DNA of 64,000 bases from Actinacidiphila guanduensis (lineage in GTDB: Bacteria; Actinomycetota; Actinomycetes; Streptomycetales; Streptomycetaceae). Shown piece after piece: positions 32,247 through 40,118 of this stretch. How positions within the stretch are numbered: the stretch's first letter is position 1; each line of letters begins with the position of its first letter. Below the pieces are notes generated by a model, which did not search any database, had not been told where the DNA came from, and was given only the letters and a program-made list of their open reading frames with translations. The position numbers and the translations under genes were made by a program. The stretch is from the NCBI RefSeq assembly GCF_900103985.1, contig NZ_FNIE01000004.1:186001-250000 (forward strand). The letters are read 5' to 3'.

Positions 32247-32711
32247 TCAGCCCAGCCAGACGGCCATCGCGTCCCCGGCCTCCGCCGCCGCGGCGTAGAA
32301 GTCTCGGACCTCCCGGAAGGCCGCCACATACTGTTCGACCGGCCGTGTATGGACGCCGTTGCGCGCGCCGTAGCTGCCGGTGAAGTCGAGGGTGCGGTAG
32401 CGGTCCTCGATGTCGGTGTCGCCGAGTGCGGACAGCTGTGCGGCCACTTCCCGTACCAGGGCGGGTGACAGCACCCGGGTGCCTCCGTAGTCGGGAAGGT
32501 CCTCCGGCAGCACCTCGCCTCCGGCGACGGCCCGCGCCGGTCCCGTGACCGGCACCGGCACCGGGCCGTCCGCGAGGATGCGGGCCAGGACATCCCACTC
32601 CTTCCCCACGCGCAGGTTCTCGGCGACGTGATCCGGACCCAGTTCGCCGGCCGCCACCGCCTGGGCGTACGTCGCCGGGCTGATGCGCCACATCGTGAAC
32701 TCGATACTCAT
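32247..32711 (-). CDS. DUF1877 (YfbM-like) protein, copy 2
   Basis: A 154-residue protein starting MSIEFTMWRISPATYAQAVA, with WDVLARILADG, LPDYGGTRVLSPALVREVAA and the terminal FYAAAAEAGDAMAVWLG. The pattern follows DUF1877 copy 1 at 27045-27521 from end to end. A minor feature is the insertion VPVPVTGPARAVAGGEVLPE in the middle, absent or different in copy 1. Function unknown. It lies 36 bp downstream of the VOC gene on the same strand, so the two may be co-transcribed. Confidence 0.85.
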   Translation of the reverse strand: MSIEFTMWRISPATYAQAVAAGELGPDHVAENLRVGKEWDVLARILADGPVPVPVTGPARAVAGGEVLPEDLPDYGGTRVLSPALVREVAAQLSALGDTDIEDRYRTLDFTGSYGARNGVHTRPVEQYVAAFREVRDFYAAAAEAGDAMAVWLG

Positions 32712-32747
32712 CGGTGCCTCCGTCGCCGGCCGAGGGAAGCCGTGCGC

Positions 32748-33176
32748 TCAGTCGATGCAGAACTCGTTGCCCTCGATGTCCAGCATCGGGATGCAGGAAT
32801 CCTCGCCGTCGTACAGCGTGCGCACGTGGACTGCGCCGAGCGGCAGCAGCCGTGCGCATTCGGCTTCCAGTGCAGCCAGGCGTTCCGCGCCCACGAGCCC
32901 GGTACCGACCCGCACATCAAGGTGCACCCGGTTCTTGACGGCCTTCCCCTCGGGGACGCGCTGGAAGTACAGCCGAGGTCCCACGCCTGAGGGGTCCACG
33001 CAGGCGAACCATGAACCCCGCTGCTCGGGCGGCTGCGATTGCTGGTAGTCGTCCCAGGTGGCAAAGCCCTCCGGTGGCGGCGGCACGACGTACCCCAGCA
33101 CCTCGCACCAGAAACGGGCGAGACGCTCGGGTTCCGCGCAGTCGAAGGTCACTTGGAACTTCTTGATCGCCGGCAT
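32748..33176 (-). CDS. VOC-family protein
   Basis: A 142-residue protein starting MPAIKKFQVTFDCAEPERLA with RFWCEVLGYVVPPPPEGFAT. This start (FQVTFDCA-P-LA-FW) is typical of a Streptomyces VOC subgroup; the second half contains KNRVHLDVRVG and IPMLDIEGNEFCID, with histidine and glutamate at the usual metal-ligand positions (HLDV, EGNEF). Substrate unknown. It is the first gene of a short minus-strand pair with DUF1877 copy 2. Confidence 0.9.
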   Translation of the reverse strand: MPAIKKFQVTFDCAEPERLARFWCEVLGYVVPPPPEGFATWDDYQQSQPPEQRGSWFACVDPSGVGPRLYFQRVPEGKAVKNRVHLDVRVGTGLVGAERLAALEAECARLLPLGAVHVRTLYDGEDSCIPMLDIEGNEFCID

Positions 33177-33329
33177 CGGAGCACCGTACCAAGGGCACCC
33201 GCGCCCCTGCCGGTCATTCCGTCGGCACAGCCCATGAGCGCGCGCTGAGATGGCCCCACGAGAGGCGGGCGGTGTCGGTGGGTGCGGTTAGCGTGTGGGG
33301 CGATGGTGGGAGGGATGGCGGGAGGACAC

Positions 33330-33938
33330 ATGGGCGTGCGCAGCGCGGACGAGGTGCTGGGCGAAAGTTGGGAGCGGTACGCGCGGGAGGCGATCGCAGC
33401 GGCGGGGCAGGACTACCCCGGGCGGGAACGTGTGGTCGAACTCTTCGGGGAGCCCTTGGAGTTCGGCGAGGTGGTCGCGCCCTTCGGCGAGCGCTGGCCC
33501 GGACTCGCGCCCGCCGCCGGCGAACTCGGAGCGGACGCGGAGGAGATCGCCGAACGGGTTGCCGTCCGCGTTCACGCCGGACTTCGCCAAGAGGAGTTGA
33601 CGTTCCTCCTGGACCGCCCGTACCGCAGCGAGGACGTGCCCCGGCTCCTGGACGAGCTGGGCCTCGCCGGCGGCTGGCTCTTCGAGACCGAGGAGCTGCG
33701 CGTGATCCTGCGCTCGTGGGAGGAGCGTTACGGGGCACGGCTCGTCACCCTGGACGGCGATCGCCTCGCCGTCTCGGTGGCGGCCCCGCCCCGCACTCCG
33801 GCGCAGGCCGAGGCGGTCGCCGCCGAGCACTTCGCTTTCTCCTCGGACACCATCACCCAGGGCGACGACGAAACCCTCCGCGATTACGCGGCCAACCAGG
33901 TGCTGGACCACGAGGTGTGGTCCTTCTGGTGGGACTGA
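33330..33938 (+). CDS. DUF4253 domain protein
   Basis: A 202-residue protein. The C-terminal ~110 residues carry the DUF4253 signature: ILRSWEERYGARLVTLDGD, LAVSVAAPPRTPAQAEAVAA, EHFAFSSDTITQG and the terminal WSFWWD. The N-terminal half (GVRSADEVLGESWERYAREA) matches no family I know. DUF4253 proteins are widespread in actinobacteria and have no assigned activity; they have been suggested as immunity-type proteins. A TAGCGT -10 (33289-33294) and GGGAGGACAC directly before ATG 33330 favour this start; ATG 33303 would be an almost leaderless alternative adding nine residues. Confidence 0.8.
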   Translation: MGVRSADEVLGESWERYAREAIAAAGQDYPGRERVVELFGEPLEFGEVVAPFGERWPGLAPAAGELGADAEEIAERVAVRVHAGLRQEELTFLLDRPYRSEDVPRLLDELGLAGGWLFETEELRVILRSWEERYGARLVTLDGDRLAVSVAAPPRTPAQAEAVAAEHFAFSSDTITQGDDETLRDYAANQVLDHEVWSFWWD

Positions 33939-34079
33939 GCAGGGTATTCGCTGGATCTATCGCTTGCCCTTGGAACATGAATGGCGTGGAGGGATGGCCC
34001 GGCGGGCCGCGGTTGCTCTTTTCGGCAGGACCCTTTCGGCCGCGGTGGCCGGGGGTGGAGCTACGAGGAGAGGCGAGCC

Positions 34080-34670
34080 GTGTACGAGAAGGTCGTGTGG
34101 CCCGAGCGGTACAGGCCGGAGACTTCGGCGATCTACGCGCTCAATGACATCGACGTGGCCGCGCCGGCCGAGGTCGTGTGGAAGCTGCTGGTCGAGGCCG
34201 AGCAGTGGGCCGGGTGGTTCCCGCCCGAGGACCAGGTGAAGGTCCTGGGCGGAGGTACGGAACTGGCGCTCGGCACGCGTTACACGCGGGTGACGGTCGG
34301 CTTCCCGATGAGCCTGCACGTGACGGAGTTCGAGCCGTACCGCAGGCTCTCGTGGGAGACGGTGGTCGACGGCGACGAGACGGGGTCCAGCGCGTATCAC
34401 GGCTGGGTGATCACGCCCACGGCGGACGGCTGCCATGTGCTGACCGAGGAGACTCAGCAAGGCCCCTTCTTCCTGGAGGAGTTGGGCCACAAGCGCCCGG
34501 GGGCCCTCTACCGCTACCACCAGGACTGGGTCGAGCGCCTGGCCCGCACCGCCGAGGCAGAAGCGACGGCGCGGGCAGAAACGGGGGCGGCGGCACAAGC
34601 GGGGGCACCGGCGCAGCCGACCCGTGGAAACGCAGGCGCGGTTGCGGCGAAGGCCGCCCAACGGGGCTAG
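34080..34670 (+). CDS. SRPBCC-family (START-like) protein
   Basis: A 196-residue protein from GTG 34080 (MYEKVVWPERYRPETSAIYA). LNDIDVAAPAEVVWKLLVEA, then EQWAGWFPPEDQVKVLGGGT and LHVTEFEPYRRLSWETVVDG form the polyketide-cyclase/AHSA1-like helix-grip fold that binds hydrophobic ligands; YHGWVITPTADGCHVLTEET is strand 5-6. The last ~35 residues are an alanine-rich tail of low complexity. GAGGAG precedes the start. Its last four bases overlap the stop of the convergent aldo/keto reductase. Confidence 0.87.
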   Translation: MYEKVVWPERYRPETSAIYALNDIDVAAPAEVVWKLLVEAEQWAGWFPPEDQVKVLGGGTELALGTRYTRVTVGFPMSLHVTEFEPYRRLSWETVVDGDETGSSAYHGWVITPTADGCHVLTEETQQGPFFLEELGHKRPGALYRYHQDWVERLARTAEAEATARAETGAAAQAGAPAQPTRGNAGAVAAKAAQRG

Positions 34671-35536
34671 TTCGCCGACGAGTCGGCCCCGGACAGCGTG
34701 GCGGCCGACTCGTCGGCCAGGGCGGTCAGCGCCGCCACCTCCGCCGAGGTCAGCTCCTCGGCGAACGAGGAAGCCGCCACGTTGGACCGCAGGTGGTCCG
34801 GAGAGGCCGTACCCGGGATCGCCACGACCGAAGGGGACCGCCGCAGCAGCCACGCCAGCGCGACCTGCGCCGGGGTGGCGCCCAGGCGGGCGGCAGGCCC
34901 CGACAGGGCGTCGTGCGCGGTGAGTTTGCCGGCGCCGAGCGGGAAGTACGGCACGAACATGATGCCTTGGGCCTCGCAGTCCGCGAGGACCTGGACACCG
35001 CTGCGGTCGAGCAGGTTGAAGCGGTTCTGCACGGCCGCGATCGGCGTCATGTCCTGTGCGCGGGCGAGCATCTCCGGGGTCGCCCCCGACAGGCCGATCC
35101 GCCGGATCAGTCCCTGCTCGCGCAACTCGACCAGGACGCCCAGCGATTCCTCCATCGGCACGTCGCTGGGCGGCACGGGCGCGTCGCCCCACAGCCGCAG
35201 ATACGTCAACTCGCTTGTCTCGGTGCCCATATCGGCCAGCGCCTCGTGCACCTGGCGGCGGACGGTGTCGGGGTGGCCGGTGATGAGCCAGGAGCCGTCG
35301 GGGCCGCGCCCGGCGCCGACCTTGTTGCCCACGATCACGTCCTCGGGGAAGGGCCGCAGCGCCTCCCCGATCAGCCGGTTCACGACACGCGGCCCGTAGG
35401 CGTTCGCGGTGTCGAAGAAGGTGACGCCCAGCTCGACGGCCAGCCGCAGCACCCCCCGGGCTGCCTCGGGGTCGGCGGGCGGCCCCCACACGTTCGGCCC
35501 GGCCAGCTGCATGGCTCCGTACCCGATCCGGTTCAC
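34667..35536 (-). CDS. Aldo/keto reductase with substituted catalytic histidine
   Basis: A 289-residue AKR from GTG 35536 (VNRIGYGAMQLAGPNVWGPP). The catalytic aspartate and tyrosine are in FFDTANAYGP and the lysine in VIVGNKVGAG, but where related enzymes have the histidine of DLYQIHRxD this protein reads TYLRLWGDAP, so the histidine appears replaced. Many actinobacterial AKR sequences of this YgaS/PLR-like group have the same feature and are still annotated as oxidoreductases. The C-terminal cofactor segment VVAIPGTASPDHLRSNVAA is intact. It is divergent from, and probably controlled by, the TetR at 35643. Confidence 0.9.
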   Translation of the reverse strand: MNRIGYGAMQLAGPNVWGPPADPEAARGVLRLAVELGVTFFDTANAYGPRVVNRLIGEALRPFPEDVIVGNKVGAGRGPDGSWLITGHPDTVRRQVHEALADMGTETSELTYLRLWGDAPVPPSDVPMEESLGVLVELREQGLIRRIGLSGATPEMLARAQDMTPIAAVQNRFNLLDRSGVQVLADCEAQGIMFVPYFPLGAGKLTAHDALSGPAARLGATPAQVALAWLLRRSPSVVAIPGTASPDHLRSNVAASSFAEELTSAEVAALTALADESAATLSGADSSAN

Positions 35537-35573
35537 GGCTTGCTCCTCAGTCGTCGAAAGCACCTGGGCGTAT

Positions 35574-35635
35574 CAGTGCCTCACTGGATCGCGTAGCACT
35601 GCCCCGTATCAGTGTTACGCGGAATGCCGTAGCAT
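35574..35635. promoter_or_regulatory. TetR operator region with two palindromes and a leaderless -10
   Basis: CAGTG-CCT-CACTG at 35574-35586 and GCGTAGCACTG-N8-CAGTGTTACGC at 35591-35620 (one mismatch) lie between the divergent reductase and TetR genes; GTATCAGTG is repeated at 35570-35578 and 35606-35614. TAGCAT (35630-35635) ends 7 nt before the TetR GTG. Confidence 0.6.
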
Positions 35636-35642
35636 CGCAACC

Positions 35643-36398
35643 GTGGACGATGTGAAGACCCGGACCCGGCGGCAGATCCTCGACGTGGCGGCGGACCTCC
35701 TGGAGCGGGAGGGCGCGCAGGCGGTCTCGACGCGCTCGGTCGCGGCGGCCGCCGGCATCCGCGCCGCCTCGCTCTACCAGCTCTTCGGCGACAAGGACGG
35801 CCTGCTCACGGCCCTGGCCATCCACGCCTTCGAGACCTACCTCACCGAGAAGCAGGCGCTCGCGCACACCGACGACCCCGTCGCCGACCTCGCCCGCGGC
35901 TGGGACGCCCATGTCGACTTCGGGCTCCGCCACCCGGCGTTCTACCTGCTGATGTACGGCACCGACCGGCCCGGCCGCCGCCCGCCCGCGGCCGAGGAGG
36001 CGCACCGCCTGCTGATGGCCTTCCTCGACCGGACCGCCGCCGCGGGCCGCCTGCGGGTGCCGTCCGCCGAGGCCGCCCGGCTCCTGCTTGCCGCCGCCAC
36101 GGGCGTCACGTTCACCCTGATCGGCACGCCCGCCGAGGACCGCGACCCGCAGACCTCCGCGCGGATGCGCGACGCCGTCATCGCCACGCTCACCACGGAC
36201 GCGGCAGCCGAAGCCGGTACGGGTGCCGGGAAGCGTACGGCGAAGGGGACCGAAGCGCGTCCGGCCTCCCCAACGGCCCTCGCCCCCAAGGCCCTTGCCC
36301 TCGACGCGGCACTCACCCAGGCCGACGCCGACGACCTGCCGCTGCGCCCGACCGAGACGGCGCTGCTCCGCGACTGGCTGCACCGCCTGGCCCGTTGA
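35643..36398 (+). CDS. TetR/AcrR-family transcriptional regulator
   Basis: A 251-residue regulator from GTG 35643 (MDDVKTRTRRQILDVAADLL). The HTH reads GAQAVSTRSVAAAAGIRAAS followed by LYQLFGDKDGLLTALAIHAF. The ligand-binding domain continues to about residue 185; the last ~60 residues (from AGTGAGKRTAKGTEARPASP) are an unusual extended linker followed by DDLPLRPTETALLRDWLHRL, longer than the average TetR. A leaderless start is likely. The divergent aldo/keto reductase is the expected target, with two palindromes in between. Confidence 0.9.
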   Translation: MDDVKTRTRRQILDVAADLLEREGAQAVSTRSVAAAAGIRAASLYQLFGDKDGLLTALAIHAFETYLTEKQALAHTDDPVADLARGWDAHVDFGLRHPAFYLLMYGTDRPGRRPPAAEEAHRLLMAFLDRTAAAGRLRVPSAEAARLLLAAATGVTFTLIGTPAEDRDPQTSARMRDAVIATLTTDAAAEAGTGAGKRTAKGTEARPASPTALAPKALALDAALTQADADDLPLRPTETALLRDWLHRLAR

Positions 36399-36475
36399 CC
36401 ATGGTGCCGCATACGACGCCGCCCCCACGCGGGCCAACGGGCCTGCCGGGGGCGGCGGTTGCGTACGTACGAGGT

Positions 36476-36742
36476 TCAGACCTCGAAGCGGCCGTCCTTG
36501 ACGGCACCCACGAAGGCGGACCACGCCTCACGCGAGAAGGCGAGTGCGGGCCCCTGCGGGTCCTTGCTGTCGCGTACGGGGACGAGGTAGGGCACGCCGT
36601 CCTGGACTTCGATGCAGTTGCCGCCGGAGCTGTCGCTGTAGCTGGACTTGCGCCAACGACCTACCTCGACGCAGGCGCCGCCAGAGCTGTCACTGTAACT
36701 GGACTTGTACCACTCAACGCCGTGCAGGGTCCGATCAATCAT
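36476..36742 (-). CDS. DUF397 protein with duplicated SSYSDSSGG motif
   Basis: An 88-residue protein of the DUF397 family. The family normally has one copy of W-x-K-S-S-Y-S-x-x-x-G-x-C-V/I-E-V near the N-terminus; here it occurs twice in tandem, EWYKSSYSDSSGGACVEV and RWRKSSYSDSSGGNCIEV, before the usual VRDSKDPQGPALAFSREAWS and AFVGAVKDGRFEV ending. The duplication is also visible in the DNA at 36629-36718. DUF397 proteins are the small partners of XRE-DUF5753 regulators in Streptomyces (bldB/whiJ-type pairs). It overlaps the upstream regulator by 4 bp (ATGA). Confidence 0.9.
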   Translation of the reverse strand: MIDRTLHGVEWYKSSYSDSSGGACVEVGRWRKSSYSDSSGGNCIEVQDGVPYLVPVRDSKDPQGPALAFSREAWSAFVGAVKDGRFEV

Positions 36743-37569
36743 GTGCTGTACTCGTCCTTCACAAGAGTGCGGATGAGGTCAAGCGACTTGGCCGGGTCCA
36801 GGGCCACCGCCGTAAGAAGATCGTAGGACAGGTTCGCGAAGGCGATGTCCTCCTTACGCTCGAACAACCGCCCGGAGTGCCAGCCGTCGCCGTACACGAC
36901 ATCGCTGCGATCGCTGTAGCTCCAGATCGTGAATGAGCCGTCGAGTCCCGCGTGGTTCGGAATGCTTAAGGGAACGATCTGGAGCACGATCTTCGGCTTC
37001 TCTGCTTCCAGAAGTAGACGTTCAAGCTGGGCTGCCATAACCTCCGGACCGCCGATGGGCCTTCGCAGTACCGACTCGTCAAGGATGACCCAGACGTAGG
37101 GTCCTTGCTCGCGGGCCAACGCCTCCTGCCGCGCCGCTCGACCGGCCACCACGGAGTCCACCCGCCCAACCGGCATACGCGGTTGCATCCACTGTGTCTG
37201 TGCCCGCGTGTACTCCTCCGTCTGGAACAGACCGGGCACCACCCGGGCCTCGTAGATGCGGATCTCCGTCGCCCGCTGCTCCTCCACCGCCGCGCCCTTG
37301 AACCAGTCCGGGTACGGGTTGGCGAGGACCCGCTTGAGGATGCGCTGGAAGCGGTCGCCCGTGCCGAGCGCGCGGTCCAACTCCCGGGCCAGCGCCTCCG
37401 ACGGAGTACGCCGTGCCGCCTCCACGTTCGAGATCTGCTGGAAGCTGTACGTCGTCATCGCCGACAACTCCCGCAGGGTCAGCCCCCTCGCCTCCCGCAT
37501 CAGGCGCAGCTCCTCCCCGAAGAAGCGCAACCACGAAGCCTCGGGCAGTTCGTCCTCCGCCACGTCCAT
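36739..37569 (-). CDS. XRE-family regulator with DUF5753 sensor domain (WhiJ-like)
   Basis: A 276-residue regulator starting MDVAEDELPEASWLRFFGEE. The HTH is LRLMREARGLTLRELSAMTT and YSFQQISNVEAARRTPS; from about residue 90 the DUF5753 domain runs through IRIYEARVVPGLFQTEEYTR, VILDESVLRRPIGGPEVMAA and IVLQIVPLSIPNHAGLDGSF. In the well-studied whiJ locus the regulator represses development until it is relieved by the small DUF397 partner, encoded immediately downstream here with an ATGA overlap. The pair is self-contained and probably one of many in the genome. Confidence 0.95.
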   Translation of the reverse strand: MDVAEDELPEASWLRFFGEELRLMREARGLTLRELSAMTTYSFQQISNVEAARRTPSEALARELDRALGTGDRFQRILKRVLANPYPDWFKGAAVEEQRATEIRIYEARVVPGLFQTEEYTRAQTQWMQPRMPVGRVDSVVAGRAARQEALAREQGPYVWVILDESVLRRPIGGPEVMAAQLERLLLEAEKPKIVLQIVPLSIPNHAGLDGSFTIWSYSDRSDVVYGDGWHSGRLFERKEDIAFANLSYDLLTAVALDPAKSLDLIRTLVKDEYST

Positions 37570-38011
37570 GCCGGTCTCCTACCTTCCGTTGCTCAGAGCC
37601 CTTTCGAGAGCAGGCTATGAGCCAGGGAAGCGAGAGCGCAGCCAATCCACATAAGTATGAAAATCCCTGGTCAGGGGACGATCCGATCCGGTCCTCTACG
37701 ATCAGCCGAGGTCAGGGCCTTGCACGCAGCCACCGACCCACACCTGGGCCACGTCCCCCGAGGACTCTGAATACGATCACCGCAGGCTCGCACCCGCCGC
37801 GCAGACTCTCCGGGCCAGGTCGTGCGGCACAACGGGAGTCGGGTGGAGGCGGGTTGGGGGGGCCGCCCCGACTCCCGGGGCGGACACCGCCGGGCACCCG
37901 CCGGCGGCCATGGACCAGAAACTTCCTGGGGGAGCCTGCGGGGGGCCGCACAGGTGGACATCGGGCAGTCTCGCGATTCCACGCGCTTGACGTCGTCGCT
38001 CACGGAGCGTT
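37570..38011. other. 442-bp intergenic region upstream of the XRE/DUF397 pair
   Basis: Holds the XRE promoter region; an AT-rich spot with CATAAGTATG (37649-37658 area) is the only unusual element. No ATP-binding anti-sigma-like third gene, which often accompanies such pairs, could be recognised. Confidence 0.4.
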
Positions 38012-39061
38012 TCACGAGGGCGTTTCAGGACCGCCCCGGTTCGGTTCGGTCGACTCGCATCTCACGTCGCGGAGCCGAAGAAGGTATGCGGCGGTCAGCG
38101 CAACAGCACGGTCCTCGTCATGCGACAGCTCCACGAGGGCACGTGACGCTGCCGTCCCCGGAATGTCCGCCAGCGCTTGAGTCAGCCGCCCGCGTGCGGG
38201 TGCCGTGGTTGTGTCGTCGGCGAGGCGGTCGACAAGCCTGGTCGCGATCTGATCTGCCGTCCCGGTGTCGCTCGCCACCACGCTCAGTGCGTCGGCTGCG
38301 TCGGTGTCGTTCCTTCCCTCCACGATCAGGTCGATGAGCGCCGGGACCGCATCAGCCACACCACATGTACCGAGCGCCAAAGCCGCATACCCGCGGACCA
38401 CGGCGTCGGGGTTCGCAAGGGCATCCCGCAGCTGCGCGGCAGCTTCATCACCAGGCATCTCGACGAGGGCCTGAACGGCACGCTCCCGCACCGCGGCCAC
38501 CGGTGAGTCGAGGCCCTCTGCCAGCAGCGACAGGGCGTCGCCGTCGGATCGCGCCAACGCCCATCGCAGGGCCCCGGCGACGTTCGGCTCCGTCTCTCTG
38601 AGTGCCGCCTCGACCAGGGCCTCCACCGGCACCGGAACCTCGTCGCCCGAGGAAAGGACCGCTCGCTGACGCGTGTCGGCGCTCTTCGCCCCCAGCGCTT
38701 GGAGGAGCGCAACGACCTGGAGCACGTCCTCCCAGCCGACCGGGTCCGCGGCATTGATCCGGCGGAGCAGCGTGAGCAGCTCGGTCTCAGCCGCGATGCG
38801 ATCGCGCGTCTGGCGGATGAGGTCGCCCACGAGCGCCGAAGGCCTGAATTCGGGATCGTCGAGCGCGCGCCCGATCTCACGCAGCGACAGGCCCAGCGAC
38901 CGCAGGCTCTCGATGTGGAAGATCCGCCGGATATCCCCCGCGGAGTACTCCCGGTAACCGGATCCCGTACGGCCCGAAGGCCGCACGAGGCCCAGCGACT
39001 CGTAATGCCGGAGCATGCGGGCACTGACCCCGGACCGTTTGGCCACCTCACCGATCAACAC
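38012..39061 (-). CDS. MerR-family regulator fused to HEAT repeats
   Basis: A 349-residue protein. Residues 1-70 are a complete MerR DNA-binding domain (MLIGEVAKRSGVSARMLRHY, ESLGLVRPSGRTGSGYREYS). After the dimerisation helix (about 80-110) the remainder consists of about five HEAT/armadillo-like helical repeats, for example VEAALRETEPNVAGALRWAL, SPVAAVRERAVQALVEMPGD and PDAVVRGYAALALGTCGVAD. HEAT repeats are protein-interaction modules; here they replace the usual small-molecule effector domain. It begins 3 bp after a HEAT-only gene, so regulator and partner are co-expressed. Confidence 0.9.
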   Translation of the reverse strand: MLIGEVAKRSGVSARMLRHYESLGLVRPSGRTGSGYREYSAGDIRRIFHIESLRSLGLSLREIGRALDDPEFRPSALVGDLIRQTRDRIAAETELLTLLRRINAADPVGWEDVLQVVALLQALGAKSADTRQRAVLSSGDEVPVPVEALVEAALRETEPNVAGALRWALARSDGDALSLLAEGLDSPVAAVRERAVQALVEMPGDEAAAQLRDALANPDAVVRGYAALALGTCGVADAVPALIDLIVEGRNDTDAADALSVVASDTGTADQIATRLVDRLADDTTTAPARGRLTQALADIPGTAASRALVELSHDEDRAVALTAAYLLRLRDVRCESTEPNRGGPETPS

Positions 39062-39064
39062 AGG

Positions 39065-39736
39065 TCAATCGTCTGCCGTGGGGGATCCGTCGAGGGCCGC
39101 GACGCGCTTGGCCTCCTTGATCGCCGGGGCGAATCCGGCGTCGGGGTCCCGCAGCAGCCGTTGGGTGGCGAGCGCGTGTGCACGCACGCGCGGGTCTTCA
39201 GCCGTCGTCGCGGCGTGCAGAGCGGGCCCGACCACTTCACCCAGTGCCGCCAGCGCCTGGCTGAGGCTCAGCTGCGTCTCCCGCTCACCGCGCCCGAGTT
39301 GCGTCGCCAGGCTCGTGGCCAGGGCAGGCTCCGCGCCTTCCGGGACGAGCACGACCGCGGCCCGCCAGGCGCTGCGCGCCACCTCGTCGTCGGCGTCGGA
39401 CAACAGTGCCGGGGTGATCGCCGGCCACGCCCGCCGGTCCCCGATCTTGGACAGTGTGTGCAGCGCCTGGCTGCGTGCCTGCGCACGCTCGGAGCGGACC
39501 TCGCGGAGCAGCAAGGGGAGCGTCAGCGACACCCGGTGACGGGTGAGTGCCCAGGTCAGCATGTCGCGGACGAAGAACTCGGGCTCGATCGCGCATCGTT
39601 CGATGAGCTTGTCGACGAAGCACGGGTCGGGCGCCGTACCGACCGCCAGAGCGGCCCGCAGCCGCACGGACGAGCGACTGTCCTCCAGCCCCTGGAGCGC
39701 TCGTACGGCGTCCGTGTCCCCTCTCATCATGGTCAT
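39065..39736 (-). CDS. HEAT-repeat protein, partner of the MerR-HEAT regulator
   Basis: A 223-residue all-helical protein from ATG 39736 (preceded by GAGGAGG at 9 nt). Repeats are visible as LEDSRSSVRLRAALAVGTAP, EPEFFVRDMLTWALTRHRVS, SERAQARSQALHTLSKIGDR, DADDEVARSAWRAAVVLVPE and AEDPRVRAHALATQRLLRDP: about five HEAT units with little else. No enzymatic motif. The C-terminus leads directly (3 bp gap) into the MerR-HEAT gene. It is likely a scaffold interacting with the regulator or a shared partner; the exact role is unknown. Confidence 0.87.
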   Translation of the reverse strand: MTMMRGDTDAVRALQGLEDSRSSVRLRAALAVGTAPDPCFVDKLIERCAIEPEFFVRDMLTWALTRHRVSLTLPLLLREVRSERAQARSQALHTLSKIGDRRAWPAITPALLSDADDEVARSAWRAAVVLVPEGAEPALATSLATQLGRGERETQLSLSQALAALGEVVGPALHAATTAEDPRVRAHALATQRLLRDPDAGFAPAIKEAKRVAALDGSPTADD

Positions 39737-39765
39737 CGGGACCACCTCCTCGGGAAGCAGTCAAG

Positions 39766-39786
39766 ACCTTGTCACCGTGTCAAGGT
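39766..39786. promoter_or_regulatory. 21-bp palindrome, probable MerR operator of the HEAT operon
   Basis: ACCTTGTCAC-C-GTGTCAAGGT pairs at 9 of 10 arm positions and lies 30 bp upstream of the HEAT gene start. It resembles the palindrome of the MerR/serine-hydrolase divergon (CCTTGAC...GTCAAGG), as expected for MerR-type autoregulation. The rest of the 382-bp gap up to 40118 shows no gene. Confidence 0.6.
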
Positions 39787-40118
39787 CAAACGGCGTCGGA
39801 GGGTCACCCGGGCGCTGCCGTGGCGGGCAAGGCGACGGGCCACGGCGGGTAGGGCGGGCATCATCCTGTGTCGGGCGGAGAATGCGCGCCCGCACCGAAT
39901 GGCCGTCGAGCGCCACCCGATCGCCACGCCGCGGTTTGGATCCCGGGACGCTCGGGGACCGCATCCACCGTTCGCGGGACCCCCGCGGTGTTGTCCTCGT
40001 CCCGCGAACGCCGCCCCGTACGCCCCCAACTGCGCCCCCCTACGCTCCCCGCATCCCCTCGCCCACGCGCCCACCGCGCGGTCTCCGCGCCCGTCCTCTC
40101 CGTTCGGAAAGGCCAGCC

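Noticed and set aside
37671..38015. Possible third gene of the XRE/DUF397 locus (minus strand)
   Set aside because: Expected histidine-kinase-like ATPase motifs were looked for and are absent; composition is proline/arginine-rich noise.
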